The notes beneath the pieces are model-generated. The model saw only the letters and a list, made by a program, of their open reading frames with translations. It was not told the origin of the DNA and did not search any database. Both the position numbers and the translations under genes were made by a program. Below, piece after piece: positions 35,431 through 45,364 of a stretch of 64,000 nucleotides of DNA; position 1 is the first letter of the stretch; every line of letters begins with the position of its first letter. This stretch comes from Curtobacterium sp. MCJR17_055 (GTDB lineage Bacteria > Actinomycetota > Actinomycetes > Actinomycetales > Microbacteriaceae), in contig NZ_QKLF01000001.1 in assembly GCF_003224335.1 (NCBI RefSeq), forward strand, positions 1 through 64,000, read 5' to 3'.

Positions 35431-35464
35431 GGGAGGGGCGTGGCGGGGTCGTCACGCGCCTCCC
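35431..35464. terminator. Hairpin between convergent recQ and aldo/keto reductase genes
   Basis: GGGAGGGGCGTG (35431-35442) pairs with CACGCGCCTCCC (35453-35464) with a single mismatch and a 10-base loop. The right arm is an exact copy of the CGGGAGGCNCG motif on the minus strand. It serves both genes. Confidence 0.7.
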
Positions 35465-35477
35465 GTCCGTCCGGCCG

Positions 35478-36353
35478 CTACGCGACCGTCCCGATCGCGT
35501 CGAGTTCCGCCACGGCGTCGTCCGGCAGCACGAACCCGGCGGACGCGACGTTGTCCCGGAGGTGCGCGACCGACGAGGTCCCCGGGATGAGCAGCATGTT
35601 CGGCGACCGCTGGAGCAGCCATGCCAGGGCGACCGTGAGCCGCGACACCTCCAGGCGCGCCGCGACCCGGTCGAGTGCCCCGGACTGGATCGGCGAGAAC
35701 CCACCGAGCGGGAAGTACGGCACGTACGCGATGCCCTGCGACGCGGTGAGGTCGACGAGGGCGTCGTCCTGTCGGCGGGCCACGTTGTACATGTTCTGCA
35801 CGCAGACGATCGGCACGTAGCTCTGCGCCTCCGCGAGCTGCTCCGCGCTGACGGTCGACAGACCGATGTGCCGGACGAGCCCCTCCTCCTGCAGGCGGGC
35901 GAGTGCCTCGACCTGCGGGGCGATCGAACCCGGCTCCGGGGCGTCGAACCCGCCCATGCGGATGTTCACGACGTCGAGCCGGTCGAGTCCGAGGGTGCGG
36001 AGGTTCTCGTGCACCTGCGCGACGAGGTCGTCGGGCTCTCGGGTCGGCACCCAGTTGCCCTTCGCGTCTCGGACCGACCCGACCTTCGTCACGATGTGGA
36101 CGTCCTCCGGGTACGGCGCGAGTGCTTCGCGGATGAGCTCGTTCGTGACGTGCGGGCCGTAGAACTCGGCGGTGTCGATGTGCGTGATGCCGAGGTCGAC
36201 GACGGTCCGGAGCACCCGGACGGCCTCGTCGTGGTCGGCAGGCGGTCCGAACACGTGCGGCCCAGCCAGCTGCATGGCGCCGTACCCGACGCGTGTCAGG
36301 TCGAGGTCGTCAGCGATGCGGTAAGTGCCGCCGGGGAGGGAGGTGGTGGTCAT
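35478..36353 (-). CDS. Aldo/keto reductase
   Basis: A 291-residue NADPH-dependent oxidoreductase with the family catalytic tetrad: D60 and Y65 in IDTAEFYG, K90 in HIVTKVG, and a polar residue in the LDVVNIRMGG region replacing the usual histidine context. C-terminal blocks ALAWLLQRSPNMLLIPGTSS bind the cofactor. It reduces aldehydes or ketones of unknown identity. ATG at 36353 starts the family N-terminus. An extended start at 36392 is not supported. Confidence 0.88.
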   Translation of the reverse strand: MTTTSLPGGTYRIADDLDLTRVGYGAMQLAGPHVFGPPADHDEAVRVLRTVVDLGITHIDTAEFYGPHVTNELIREALAPYPEDVHIVTKVGSVRDAKGNWVPTREPDDLVAQVHENLRTLGLDRLDVVNIRMGGFDAPEPGSIAPQVEALARLQEEGLVRHIGLSTVSAEQLAEAQSYVPIVCVQNMYNVARRQDDALVDLTASQGIAYVPYFPLGGFSPIQSGALDRVAARLEVSRLTVALAWLLQRSPNMLLIPGTSSVAHLRDNVASAGFVLPDDAVAELDAIGTVA

Positions 36354-36431
36354 ACGACCCACGATGCTCCTCGTGGTCCGGGCGACGCGCATCCTCGGTG
36401 GTCCTGGGGTACGCGGTCGGGTCCGCCCCGG

Positions 36432-36962
36432 CTACCGTGCGTCGCGGCGGGCCGGCTTCGGGAAGGTGCGCCGCATGTGGTCGCTCGTCAGCACGTCCCC
36501 GATCCCGACCATGAGGACCGAGAAGACGATCTGCTCGATGACCATCCAGAACGGGTACAACCCGGGGATCGCCGCGATCACCAGCGTCACGATCGGGAAG
36601 ACCCGGCTGAACAGCCGCAGCCGCTGGTACGCCCAGTAGTACCCGAGCTGCGCCCGCCACGCGAACACGTACAGCGTCAGGGTGATGAGCAGCACGACCG
36701 TCGCGCGGAACCAGACCGCCCACGGGACGTCCTGGCCGGCCCGGGTCAGGAGCACGGCGACGAGGACCGCGGTCAGTCCGACGACGGTCTCGGCGACGAG
36801 CAGCCAGCGGATCCAGCGGAACGACCGGACGATGTCCGGGTGGGCGAGCATGTCCTCCCGGATGACGTAGCCGCCCTGCCGTCCGCCTGCGAGGCGGTCG
36901 AGCCGCAGTCGCGTCCACGCGCGGTCCGCTCGCGCGGAGAGGGCGGGCGGGGGCGGCGTCAC
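36432..36962 (-). CDS. Membrane protein of unknown function
   Basis: A protein of about 176 residues with four hydrophobic spans (WLLVAETVVGLTAVLVAVLL, VVLLITLTLYVFAW, FPIVTLVIAAIPGLYPFWMV, IEQIVFSVLMVGIG) and a polar N-terminus. I do not recognise the family. The start is uncertain: GTG at 36962 gives MTPPPPALSARAD, while ATG at 36980 adds six residues. Upstream lies an array of four 20-bp repeats. Confidence 0.6.
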   Translation of the reverse strand: MTPPPPALSARADRAWTRLRLDRLAGGRQGGYVIREDMLAHPDIVRSFRWIRWLLVAETVVGLTAVLVAVLLTRAGQDVPWAVWFRATVVLLITLTLYVFAWRAQLGYYWAYQRLRLFSRVFPIVTLVIAAIPGLYPFWMVIEQIVFSVLMVGIGDVLTSDHMRRTFPKPARRDAR

Positions 36963-36992
36963 CGTCCCATGGTGCCCCATCCGGCTACGTCG

Positions 36993-37068
36993 CGGGGCAA
37001 CCGGATCCGTGACGGGGCCAGCGGATCTGCGGCGGGGCCAGCGTGTTCGCGGCGGGGCCACGGGAGGG
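36993..37068. repeat. Four tandem 20-bp intergenic repeats
   Basis: Units begin at 36993, 37013, 37033 and 37053, each opening CGGGGCCA or CGGGGCAA and spaced exactly 20 bases. The second and third are the closest copies. The array fills much of the 198-base gap between the membrane-protein gene and the next minus-strand gene. Confidence 0.75.
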
Positions 37069-37160
37069 GGTCCGCGACGCGGCCACCAATCCTCCTTCGG
37101 ACGAGCGGTCGGGCGCTGCCACCGATCCCGCGCGCACCACAGCGCGCACGGCTGCCCCGG

Positions 37161-37883
37161 TCAGGAGACGGGCAGCAATTCCGCTCCGCCGAGCACGGCA
37201 CCGGTGCCGGCGTCGACGAGCAGGACGGAGTGCACCACCGACGGCAGGTCCTGCGGGTCGACGATGACCAGCACGGGGTGTTCGCCGTCCGGCGTGAACG
37301 AGCCGAAGTCGGCCGGAACGTCGTCACCGGTCCACCGTGCTCGGTCGGTCCCCACGACGTCACCCGAGGACAGCTGGACCCGCACGGCACCGACGTGCGA
37401 CCCGGTCGCCCCGGACCCCGCATCGACCCGGACACCGGTGAGGGTGATCTGGACGACCTGTTCCCCGACGACCTCGAGGCGGACGGTGCCCCGGACGTCA
37501 CCTCGGATCGGAACGAGGTCGCCCGCGATCGGCAGAGCCCGTCGCCACCAGGGAGCCGACGCCTGCCCGTCGTCGACGGGCAGTCCGGTCGCGGCGTCGA
37601 CCACGGTCGTGTCACCGCTGGGAGCAGCACCGGCGCCCGCGCCAGCGCCGGACGGGACGACCGTCGCGTCGGACGTCGGCTCGTCCGGGATGAAGCCGTG
37701 GCCGATGGCCATCCGGGGTCCGTCCGTGCTCGGGGACGGCGACGGCGTGGACGCCGACGTCCGGTCATCCGGAGCGGACCGCAGCGCGACCGCGCCGACG
37801 CCGACCGCGACGAGCAGGACCAGCCCCGCCACGAGGGGCGACCGACGCGGTGACGTCGATCGCTCCCCTCGCGGCGCGGCCAT
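37161..37883 (-). CDS. Anchored extracytoplasmic protein of unknown function
   Basis: A 240-residue protein with a basic start, one hydrophobic segment (SPLVAGLVLLVAVGVGAVAL, residues 15-34), a Ser/Thr/Pro and Gly/Ala linker (to about 95) and a beta-rich C-terminal domain (GTVRLEVVGEQVVQITLTGV, then HPVLVIVDPQDLPSVVHSVL). It looks like a membrane-anchored outside-facing domain. No family recognised. It lies just six bases downstream of der and is probably cotranscribed with it. Confidence 0.6.
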   Translation of the reverse strand: MAAPRGERSTSPRRSPLVAGLVLLVAVGVGAVALRSAPDDRTSASTPSPSPSTDGPRMAIGHGFIPDEPTSDATVVPSGAGAGAGAAPSGDTTVVDAATGLPVDDGQASAPWWRRALPIAGDLVPIRGDVRGTVRLEVVGEQVVQITLTGVRVDAGSGATGSHVGAVRVQLSSGDVVGTDRARWTGDDVPADFGSFTPDGEHPVLVIVDPQDLPSVVHSVLLVDAGTGAVLGGAELLPVS

Positions 37884-37889
37884 GACCGG

Positions 37890-39410
37890 TCAGCGCTTCC
37901 GGCGCTCGCGGACGCGCATGTTGACGATGATCGGGGTGCCGTCGAAGCCCCAGACCTCGCGGAGGCGCCGTGTGATGAACCGGCGGTACTGCGGGTCGAG
38001 GAACGCCGACGTGAACAGCACGAAGGTCGGCGGCTGGGTCGACGCCTGCGTGGCGAACAGGATGCGCGGCTGCTTGCCACCGCGGACCGGGTGCGGGTGC
38101 TCCTGGACGAGTTCGGCGACGAAGGCGTTGACCTTGCCGGTCGGGATGCGGGTGTCCCACGACTCGAGTGCGGTCTCGAGCGCCGGCACGAGCTTCTCGA
38201 GGTGGCGTCCGGTGCGGGCGGAGATGTTCACTCGCGGAGCCCAGGTGACGTGCGCCAGGTCCTGCTCGATCTCACGCTCCAGGTAACGGCGGCGCTCGTC
38301 GTCGAGCAGGTCCCACTTGTTGTAGGCCAGGACGAGTGCGCGCCCGGACTCGAGCACGAGGTCGATGATGCGGAGGTCCTGCACCGACACCGGTTCGGTC
38401 ACGTCGAGGACGACGACGGCGACCTCGGCCTTCTCGAGGGCGGCGGTCGTGCGGAGCGAGGCGTAGAAGTCGGCACCCTGCTGCATGTGCACGCGCTTCC
38501 GGATGCCGGCGGTGTCGACGAAGCGCCAGGTCTTGCCACCGAGTTCGACCTGCTCGTCCACCGGGTCACGGGTCGTCCCCGCGAGCTCGTTGACGACCAC
38601 GCGCTCCTCGCCGGCGGCCTTGTTGAGCAGCGAGCTCTTGCCGACGTTCGGGCGGCCGAGGATCGCCACGCGACGCGGGCCACCGATCTCCTGCTTCGCG
38701 ACCGCGGACACGTCGGGCAGCGTCGCGATGATGAGGTCGAGGAGGTCCGCGACACCGCGACCGTGCAGGGCCGAGACCGGGTGCGGCTCGCCGAGGCCGA
38801 GGTTCCACAGCGCGTGGGCCTCGAGGTCGCGGCGCTCGTCGTCGGACTTGTTCGCGACGACGATGACCGGACGGTCGGTGCCGCGCAGCATCTTCACGAC
38901 GTGCTCGTCGGTCGCGGTGATGCCGACCGTGACGTCCACGACGAAGAGCACCGCGTCGGCGAGGTCGATCGCGACCTCGGCCTGGGCGGCGACGGAGGCG
39001 TTGATGCCCTTCGCGTCGGGCTCCCACCCGCCGGTGTCGACGATGGTGAACCGCTTGTCGTTCCACTCGGCCTTGTAGCTGACGCGGTCACGCGTGACAC
39101 CCGGGGTGTCCTGCACGACGGCTTCACGCCGCCCGAGGATGCGGTTCACGAGCTGCGACTTGCCGACGTTCGGACGCCCGACGATCGCGAGCACCGGCAG
39201 CGCCGGCAGGTACGCGACGCCGTCGACGCCGAGCTTGCCGGCTTCGAGGAGCGCGATGTCCTCCTCGTCGAGGTCGTAGTCCTCGAGCCCGGCACGGAGC
39301 GCGCTCGCACGCTGGTCCGCTTCGGCCTCGTCGATGTCGGCGAGCCGCTCGCCGAGGGAGTCGTCGTACTCGGGGAAGTCGTCGTCGCTTCGGTCGTCCA
39401 GCTGCGCCAT
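37890..39410 (-). CDS. der: Ribosome biogenesis GTPase Der (EngA)
   Basis: An essential GTPase with two tandem G domains and a KH-like C-terminal domain, needed for 50S assembly. The first P-loop GRPNVGKSQ lies at residues 78-86, with TPGVTRDR and DTGGW. The second is [16 protein letters not shown] around 250, with AGTTRDPVD and DTAGIRKR. The 506-residue length exceeds the usual 440-490 because of an acidic N-terminal extension of about 70 residues ([11 protein letters not shown] and beyond). AAGGA precedes the ATG. It follows cmk in the conserved cmk-der order. Confidence 0.95.
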   Translation of the reverse strand: MAQLDDRSDDDFPEYDDSLGERLADIDEAEADQRASALRAGLEDYDLDEEDIALLEAGKLGVDGVAYLPALPVLAIVGRPNVGKSQLVNRILGRREAVVQDTPGVTRDRVSYKAEWNDKRFTIVDTGGWEPDAKGINASVAAQAEVAIDLADAVLFVVDVTVGITATDEHVVKMLRGTDRPVIVVANKSDDERRDLEAHALWNLGLGEPHPVSALHGRGVADLLDLIIATLPDVSAVAKQEIGGPRRVAILGRPNVGKSSLLNKAAGEERVVVNELAGTTRDPVDEQVELGGKTWRFVDTAGIRKRVHMQQGADFYASLRTTAALEKAEVAVVVLDVTEPVSVQDLRIIDLVLESGRALVLAYNKWDLLDDERRRYLEREIEQDLAHVTWAPRVNISARTGRHLEKLVPALETALESWDTRIPTGKVNAFVAELVQEHPHPVRGGKQPRILFATQASTQPPTFVLFTSAFLDPQYRRFITRRLREVWGFDGTPIIVNMRVRERRKR

Positions 39411-39482
39411 GGTGGTTTCCTTGCCGGCGGCCGGTCGGCCGCGTGTTCGTGGTTCACGTGCGGCCGTGTGGCCGCCTCGTCG

Positions 39483-40367
39483 TCAGTTCGTGGCCGAGCG
39501 GGCCAGGTCGACCACCGCCTGCACGGTCTGGTCGAAGTCGAGGTCGGTGGAGTCGAGGGTGGTGACGCCGTCGGCGGCGTTCATGAAGTCGACGACCTTC
39601 GCATCGGCAGCGTCCCGACGGGCGAGGGCGGCCGAGGTCTCTTCGGCCGACTGGGTCGTGACCTCTGCCGACCGACGTGCCATCCTAACGGATTCGTCGG
39701 CGGTCAACAGGATCCGGACTTCGGCGTCCGGTGCGACGACCGTCGTGATGTCACGGCCCTCGGTGATGATGCCCTGTCCGTCCGCCTTCCGCATGACCTG
39801 CCGGAAGAGCGCGACGAGCTTCGCGCGCACGTCGGGCAGCTTCGCGATGTGCGCGACCGCCGCCGTGACCTCGGGCGTCCGGATGGCGTCCGTGACGTCG
39901 ACACCGCCGACGCGCACGAAGTAGTGGTCGGGGTCGGTGCCGATCTCGTAGTCGAATTGGTCCCAGCTGGCCAGGACCGCCGCCGGGTCGTCGAGGTCGA
40001 CGCCGAGCTGCAGGGCGTGCCAGGCGAGTGCACGGTAGGCGGCGCCGGTGTCCTGGTACCCGAAGCCGAGCACGCGGGCAGCGGCGCGGGACACGCTCGA
40101 CTTGCCGCTGCCGGCGGGACCGTCCACGGCGATGACGAACTTCGCGACGAACGCGCCGGCGGGCAGCCCTGCGGGCATCGGGTCACGCGTGGAGCCGAGT
40201 TCACCGGCGCCCTGGCCGTCCGGACCACCGGTGACGTCGCCGCCGAGGGGTCCGGGCTGGTCGACAGGGGTCGGCAGTCCGGCGTCGGGGCCGTCCGGGC
40301 CCCCGGTCACACCGGACTCGAGTGCGGTGTCGTGCTCGTTCAGGCCCATGCTGCTGCGATCCTCCAT
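39483..40367 (-). CDS. cmk: Cytidylate kinase
   Basis: Phosphorylates CMP and dCMP. P-loop GPAGSGKSS is near residue 78, the CMP-binding region includes [10 protein letters not shown], and [20 protein letters not shown] is the conserved later block. The preceding 65 residues are a Gly/Pro/Asp-rich extension ([11 protein letters not shown] and [12 protein letters not shown] are near-repeats) absent from most Cmk proteins. Start at 40367 is supported by GAGGG six bases upstream and overlaps the end of tyrA. The ATG at 40349 is an alternative. Confidence 0.92.
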   Translation of the reverse strand: MEDRSSMGLNEHDTALESGVTGGPDGPDAGLPTPVDQPGPLGGDVTGGPDGQGAGELGSTRDPMPAGLPAGAFVAKFVIAVDGPAGSGKSSVSRAAARVLGFGYQDTGAAYRALAWHALQLGVDLDDPAAVLASWDQFDYEIGTDPDHYFVRVGGVDVTDAIRTPEVTAAVAHIAKLPDVRAKLVALFRQVMRKADGQGIITEGRDITTVVAPDAEVRILLTADESVRMARRSAEVTTQSAEETSAALARRDAADAKVVDFMNAADGVTTLDSTDLDFDQTVQAVVDLARSATN

Positions 40368-41479
40368 CCGCGACCCTCGAGTTCCTCGACGAGTCGCTGT
40401 TCGTGCTCGGGGACGACCGACACCTCGACGATGCCGATCTGCGCCCGTGGCGAGTGCTCGAGGTGCAGGTCCTCGAGGTTGATGCCGAGCTCCCCGATGG
40501 TGGTGAGGAGCGCGGCGAACTGTCCGGGACGGTCGTCGATGAGGACGACGACACGGGCGAACCGGGCGGTGGAGCCGTGCTTGCCGGGCAACCGCTCGAC
40601 ACCCCGGTTGCCGGACGCGATGGTCTCGGCCAGGCTGCGGGGCGACCCGGGGGCCGCGGGGTCGGTGAGCGCGTCGATCACCCGGTCGAGCTCGTCCCGC
40701 AGGTCGGTCAGCACCGGTCGGATGTGTGCGGCGTTCGCGCCGATGATCTGCACCCACAGACCCGGGTCGCTCGCGGCGATGCGCGTGACGTCGCGCACCC
40801 CGCCGCCGGCGAGCCCGAGGGCCTCGCCCGGAGCGTCCCGGAGTCGGGAGGCCATGAGCGTCGACACCAGTTGCGGGACGTGGGAGACGACGGCGACCGC
40901 CTGGTCGTGGGCTGCGGGGTCCATCGGGACGACGGTCGCGCCGAGGTCGAGCGCCAGGTGCTCCACCGGGGCAGCTCGCTGGTGGGTGATGTCGTCGTGT
41001 CCGGCGATCACCCACGGACGGCCGATGAACAGGTCGGCCCGAGCGGCGGTCGGCCCGCTGCGTTCGCGGCCGGCCATCGGGTGCGAGCCGATGTAGCGCG
41101 AGACGTCGGCACCGACGGCACGGAGTCGTTCGAGTGGCCCGGACTTCACGCTCGCGACGTCGGTCACGACGGCGTCCGGGAAGGCGGCGAGTTCGCGTTC
41201 CACGACGCTGGCCGTGACGTCCGGCGGCACCGCGACGACGACGAGCTCCGGCGCGTCACCCGGTGCAGGACGGCGTCCGGCGCCGTAGTCCACGGCGAGC
41301 GCCAACGCGGCCGGGGACACGTCGTCCAGGATGACGTCCACTCCCTTGTCCCGCAGGGCGAGGCCGATCGACGCGCCCAGCAGGCCGGTCCCGACGATCC
41401 GCACCGGCCCGCGGAGTCGCCGGTCGATCCCCGACGACACTCGGTCGTCGGGGAGGGCGGGCGGAGTGGCTTCGGTCAC
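40340..41479 (-). CDS. tyrA: Prephenate dehydrogenase with ACT domain
   Basis: A 379-residue NAD(P)-dependent enzyme of tyrosine synthesis. The Rossmann motif [17 protein letters not shown] is at residues 26-42, and the active-site region [12 protein letters not shown] follows near 130. Residues about 300-379 ([20 protein letters not shown] to [12 protein letters not shown]) form an ACT domain that probably senses tyrosine for feedback inhibition. Its 3' end overlaps cmk, and the two are cotranscribed. Confidence 0.92.
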   Translation of the reverse strand: MTEATPPALPDDRVSSGIDRRLRGPVRIVGTGLLGASIGLALRDKGVDVILDDVSPAALALAVDYGAGRRPAPGDAPELVVVAVPPDVTASVVERELAAFPDAVVTDVASVKSGPLERLRAVGADVSRYIGSHPMAGRERSGPTAARADLFIGRPWVIAGHDDITHQRAAPVEHLALDLGATVVPMDPAAHDQAVAVVSHVPQLVSTLMASRLRDAPGEALGLAGGGVRDVTRIAASDPGLWVQIIGANAAHIRPVLTDLRDELDRVIDALTDPAAPGSPRSLAETIASGNRGVERLPGKHGSTARFARVVVLIDDRPGQFAALLTTIGELGINLEDLHLEHSPRAQIGIVEVSVVPEHEQRLVEELEGRGWRIAAAWA

Positions 41480-41573
41480 GCCGCAAGCCTAGCGAGCGGT
41501 GCGGCCCGGGAACGGGACGGCGCCGGGCCTGTGGGGAACTCCCCCACCTGCGCCGGCGCCGTCCGTGAGCCGG

Positions 41574-43760
41574 TCAGTCCGTGCTTTCCGCCTCGTCGTC
41601 ACCCGTGCGGGTCCCCGCGGTCCGCGCGATGCCGAGCAGCTTGCCGAGCTCGACGGTGGTGAGTTCCCGCACCTGGCCCGGCGCGAGGCTGCCGAGCTGG
41701 AGCGGTCCGAAGGACCGTCGGACGAGTTCGAGGACCGGGTGCCCGATCGCCTCGAGCATCCGCCGGACGATGCGGTTGCGGCCGGAGTGCAGGGTGATCT
41801 CGACCAGGGACTCCCCGCGCGACGACTCGAGCAGGCGCGCCTTGTCGGCGGCGATCGGTCCGTCCTCCAGGTCGATGCCGTCGAGCAGCAGCTGCAGCGT
41901 GGAGGGCGTCATCGTGCCGTCGACCTTCGCGACGTAGGTCTTCGTCACGCCGAACGACGGGTGGGCCAGCACGTGCGCGAGTGCTCCGTCGTTCGTCAGG
42001 ATGATCAGGCCGGCCGTGTCGTAGTCGAGGCGGCCGACGTTGAACAGGCGCTCCTCGAACCGGTCGACGAACTGGGACAGGTCCGGGCGGTCGTGCTCGT
42101 CCTGCATGCTCGAGACCACGCCGGTCGGCTTGTTGAGGACGACGTACCGCCGCGAGGTGTCGGTCTGCACCGGCACACCGTCGACGGCGACCTCGTCGGT
42201 GTCCGGGTCGACGCGGCGACCGAGCATGTCCGCCACCTCGCCGTTCACCGTCACGCGCCCTTCGGCGATGAGGTTCTCCGCGACACGACGGCTGGCGACG
42301 CCGGCAGCGGCGATCACCTTCTGCAGACGCTCACCGCCCTCCTGGAGGTCCGGCTCGCCTCCGTCGGTCGTCGTCCCGTCCGCCGGGTCCCAGTCCGGGA
42401 TGATCGGGCGTTCGGGTGTGCCCTCGGCGGGACGACCCTCGTCGTCGCGTTCCCCGGCGGGCAGGGGCGTCGTGCGCTTGCGTGCGGGGTCGTTGCGCGG
42501 GCTGGTCGTGCCACCGACGTAGCGGCGGCCGTTGTGCCAGACGCTGCTCGGGGCGCCGTCCGGGCTCCGGCGGTCGTCGCGGCGCGCGTCGCCGCCACGC
42601 TCGGCACCCCGGTCGTCCGACCGACGGGTGGCCCCGCGGTCGTCACGGCCGCGGTACCCACCGCGCTGGTCATCGCGGCCGCCGCCGCGGAAGTCACGTC
42701 CCTGGTGTCCGCCACGCTCCGCGCCACGGTCGTCGCGCGGCCGGTCACCACCGCGGTACCCACCGCGCTGGTCGTCACGGGCGCCAGCGCCGGGCCGACG
42801 GTCGGAGTCGTCGCGGCGCACGAATCGGCCGCCGTCATCGTCCCGACTCACGAAGCCGCCACGGTCGTCCGAGCGACGGTCGGAGCTGCGCGCGTCACGG
42901 TCCGGACGTCCGCGGAAGCCACCGGAAGACCGGTCGTCACCGCCGCGGTACCCGCCGGAACGGTCGTCACGCCCTCGGAAGCCACCGGAGGACCGGTCGT
43001 CACCGCCGCGGTACCCACCGGTCGGACGGTCGCCGCCCCGGTCGTCCCGCCCGCGGTACCCACCGGTCGGACGGTCGCCGCCTCGGTCGTCCCGCCCGCG
43101 GTACCCACCGGTCGGACGGTCGCCGCCACGGTCGTCCCGCCCACGGAACCCACCGGCCGAGCGGTCGCCGCCCCGGTCGTCGCGCCCGCGGTACCCACCG
43201 CGGTCCGAGGAGCCGCGGTCATCCCGCCCGCGGAACCCACCGGCCCCGCGGTCGCCGCCACGGTCGTCCCGCCCACGGTACCCACCGGCCCCGCGGTCGT
43301 CGCTCCCGCGGTACCCGCCCCGGTCGCCGGCACCACGCTCGTCGCGACCGCGGTACCCACCGCGGTCCGAGGAGCCGCGGTCGTCGCGCCCGCGGTACCC
43401 GCCCGTCGAGCGGTCCCCACCGGCACGGTCGTCGCGCCCGCGGTACCCACCGGCACCCCGGTCGTCGCCGCCGCGGTACCCACCACGGTCGCCACCAGCA
43501 CGGTCGTCGCGCCCGCGGTAGCCACCGCGGTCACCGGCACCCGCACCACGGTCGTCGCGCCCGCGGTAGCCACCGCGGTCACCCGCACCCGCACCACGGT
43601 CGTCCCGCCCGCGGTACCCGCCGGAACCGGCCCCGTCGCGTCCGCGGGGTGCGTCGTCACGGCGGCCCGCGCCTCCCGGCCGGCCACCGCCAGCGCGTCC
43701 GGGGCCGCCGCGGCGGTCGTCGTCTCGTCGTGGTCTGTCGTTCTGGTCAAACCCGGCCAT
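41574..43760 (-). CDS. rluB: RluB/RsuA-family rRNA pseudouridine synthase with a giant RG/RD-repeat N-terminal tail
   Basis: The C-terminal 260 residues are a standard RluB-type pseudouridine synthase: S4 RNA-binding domain ([20 protein letters not shown], near 470) and catalytic aspartate in [19 protein letters not shown] (about 577), expected to modify 23S rRNA. The first about 400 residues are unlike most family members: more than twenty units close to [10 protein letters not shown], varied with [10 protein letters not shown] and [10 protein letters not shown]. This is a low-complexity, charge-patterned, arginine/glycine-rich tail like eukaryotic RGG boxes. The full 728 residues form one open frame, translationally coupled to scpB by a 14-base overlap. 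Confidence 0.9.
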   Translation of the reverse strand: MAGFDQNDRPRRDDDRRGGPGRAGGGRPGGAGRRDDAPRGRDGAGSGGYRGRDDRGAGAGDRGGYRGRDDRGAGAGDRGGYRGRDDRAGGDRGGYRGGDDRGAGGYRGRDDRAGGDRSTGGYRGRDDRGSSDRGGYRGRDERGAGDRGGYRGSDDRGAGGYRGRDDRGGDRGAGGFRGRDDRGSSDRGGYRGRDDRGGDRSAGGFRGRDDRGGDRPTGGYRGRDDRGGDRPTGGYRGRDDRGGDRPTGGYRGGDDRSSGGFRGRDDRSGGYRGGDDRSSGGFRGRPDRDARSSDRRSDDRGGFVSRDDDGGRFVRRDDSDRRPGAGARDDQRGGYRGGDRPRDDRGAERGGHQGRDFRGGGRDDQRGGYRGRDDRGATRRSDDRGAERGGDARRDDRRSPDGAPSSVWHNGRRYVGGTTSPRNDPARKRTTPLPAGERDDEGRPAEGTPERPIIPDWDPADGTTTDGGEPDLQEGGERLQKVIAAAGVASRRVAENLIAEGRVTVNGEVADMLGRRVDPDTDEVAVDGVPVQTDTSRRYVVLNKPTGVVSSMQDEHDRPDLSQFVDRFEERLFNVGRLDYDTAGLIILTNDGALAHVLAHPSFGVTKTYVAKVDGTMTPSTLQLLLDGIDLEDGPIAADKARLLESSRGESLVEITLHSGRNRIVRRMLEAIGHPVLELVRRSFGPLQLGSLAPGQVRELTTVELGKLLGIARTAGTRTGDDEAESTD
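42640..43625 (-). repeat. Minisatellite encoding the RG/RD-rich tail of RluB
   Basis: Imperfect tandem units of about 27-45 bases, built around the codons for YRGRDDRGG, run through this interval. Several adjacent units between 43000 and 43150 are almost identical, showing recent duplication. The repeats create long spurious open frames on both other frames and the opposite strand. Confidence 0.85.
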
Positions 43761-44481
43761 CGGGGATCCCTTCGGTCTGCCCGAAGCCGTCCGCGCCGTC
43801 CTCCAGGAGGGGCGAGATGAGCGGAAGCTCGTCGAGCGAGTTGATGCCGAGCTGCTGGAGCAGCAACTCGGAGGTGACGTAGTTGATGGCGCCGGTCTCG
43901 GAGTCGGTGAACGACTCCTCGATGAGGCCGCGCGCGACGAGGGTCCGGACCACGCCGTCGACGTTGACGGCCCGGATCGCGGCGATCTGGGAACGGGTGA
44001 TCGGCTGCTTGTAGGCGACCACGGCCAGGGTCTCGAGGGCTGCCTGGGACAGCCGTGCCGGACGCTCGGCCTCGACGAACTGCTCGACGACGGCGTCGAG
44101 TTCCGAGCGGACGTAGAAGCGCCAGCCGCCGCCGACCTCGCGGAGCTCGAACCCGCGGCGGACCGTGCCGTCGACGCCGTCGAAGTCGGCCACCAGGCGG
44201 TCGACCGCCTGCCGGACGACGGCCACCGGTTCCCCGACGGCGGCGGCGAGTGCCACGAGCGACTGCGGCTGGTCCGCGATCATCAGGATCGCTTCGAGTT
44301 GACGGTCGACCGACGCCTCGACGGGAGGCGCGGCGTGAGCGGGCGCGTCGGCTCGTGCCGCTGCGGCAGCACGGAGCTCGGCTTCCAGGGCTCGGGCATC
44401 CTCGATCTCGTCCGAGCCACCCGGCTCGGCGGACCCACCGGCGCGGGCGCGAGCACCGCGAGCGTGCACGTCATCCGTCAT
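43747..44481 (-). CDS. scpB: Segregation and condensation protein B
   Basis: A 244-residue winged-helix protein that joins SMC and ScpA in the chromosome-condensing complex. The two winged-helix domains are visible: [20 protein letters not shown] (from about 60) and [20 protein letters not shown] followed by [10 protein letters not shown]. The N-terminal 55 residues are an Ala-rich linker. It overlaps scpA by 11 bases and rluB by 14, so the trio is translationally coupled. Confidence 0.93.
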   Translation of the reverse strand: MTDDVHARGARARAGGSAEPGGSDEIEDARALEAELRAAAAARADAPAHAAPPVEASVDRQLEAILMIADQPQSLVALAAAVGEPVAVVRQAVDRLVADFDGVDGTVRRGFELREVGGGWRFYVRSELDAVVEQFVEAERPARLSQAALETLAVVAYKQPITRSQIAAIRAVNVDGVVRTLVARGLIEESFTDSETGAINYVTSELLLQQLGINSLDELPLISPLLEDGADGFGQTEGIPDGRV

Positions 44482-45364
44482 AGTCGGCTCCCAGGTTCGC
44501 GAGGCTCTCGTCCGTCCAGTCGAGCGCGGTCCACCGGAGGATCAGTTCCCCGAGTGGTTCGAGTTGCTCGAACGAGATGGAGGCGTTCCGGTACAACTCC
44601 AGGATCGCGAGGAAACGAGCCACCACGATACCCGCCTGGTCGACGCCCGCGATCACCTCACGGAACGTCACGTCCGGCGACCCCTCGTCGGCGCGGGTGC
44701 GCAGGAGGGACACGACGATGGCGGCCTGCTCCCGGATGCTCACGGCGGGGGCGTGCAGGTGGTCGAGCCCGACGGTCGGGATCTCCCGCGGGGCGAACGC
44801 CAGTGCCGCCAGCGCCGCGAAGTCCTGCACGGAGAGCGTCCACACCAGCTCCGGGGTCCGGGCGCGGAACCGTTCCTCGAGCCGGACGCTCCGGACGTGC
44901 CGTCGGGACTCGGTCGCCCAGCGGTCGCCAAACCAGTCCGCGGCCTGCTTGAACGCCCGGTACTGCAGCAGCCGTGCGAAGAGCAGGTCGCGGGCCTCGA
45001 GGAGTGCCACGTCCTCGGCGTCCACGAGTTCGCCCTGCGGCAGCAGTCCGACGATCTTCAGGTCGAGGAGCGTCGCCGCGACGACGAGGAACTCACTCGC
45101 CTCGTCGAGTTCGTCGCTCGACTCGGCCTGTCGCACGTACGCGATGAACTCCCCCGTGACCGCGCTGAGGGCGACCTCGGTGATGTCGAGCTCGTGCTTC
45201 GTGATGAGCGAGAGCAGCAGGTCGAACGGTCCGTCGAAGTTGCTGAGACGCACCCGGAACCCGGGTGCCGTCGTGGTGCCGACCGGCGCGTCGCGCTCGT
45301 CGTCGACGGGTCCGGGCGCGCCGGACGGGAGGCTCGTGGCCGATTCCTCAGGCGACGGCGCCAC
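44471..45364 (-). CDS. scpA: Segregation and condensation protein A
   Basis: A 297-residue kleisin that bridges the SMC dimer. Family blocks are VRLSNFDGPFDLLLSLITKH (N-terminal SMC-neck binder), FLVVAATLLDLKIVGLLP and a C-terminal winged helix (ISFEQLEPLGELILRW). GTG at 45364 is chosen since it gives a compact N-terminus and overlaps the end of parA by 17 bases. A longer upstream frame is Arg/Ser-rich and lies wholly within parA. Confidence 0.9.
   Translation of the reverse strand: MAPSPEESATSLPSGAPGPVDDERDAPVGTTTAPGFRVRLSNFDGPFDLLLSLITKHELDITEVALSAVTGEFIAYVRQAESSDELDEASEFLVVAATLLDLKIVGLLPQGELVDAEDVALLEARDLLFARLLQYRAFKQAADWFGDRWATESRRHVRSVRLEERFRARTPELVWTLSVQDFAALAALAFAPREIPTVGLDHLHAPAVSIREQAAIVVSLLRTRADEGSPDVTFREVIAGVDQAGIVVARFLAILELYRNASISFEQLEPLGELILRWTALDWTDESLANLGADYDG

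Noticed and set aside
42640..43625. CRISPR-like regular repeats
   Set aside because: Units are contiguous, imperfect and in frame with a protein. There are no unique spacers and no cas genes.
41499..43882. Long open frames on the plus strand opposite the RluB and ScpB genes (up to 770 codons)
   Set aside because: They are produced by the GC-rich repeats of the RluB tail, have low-complexity TVV/RGT or RPRYPP composition and no family similarity.
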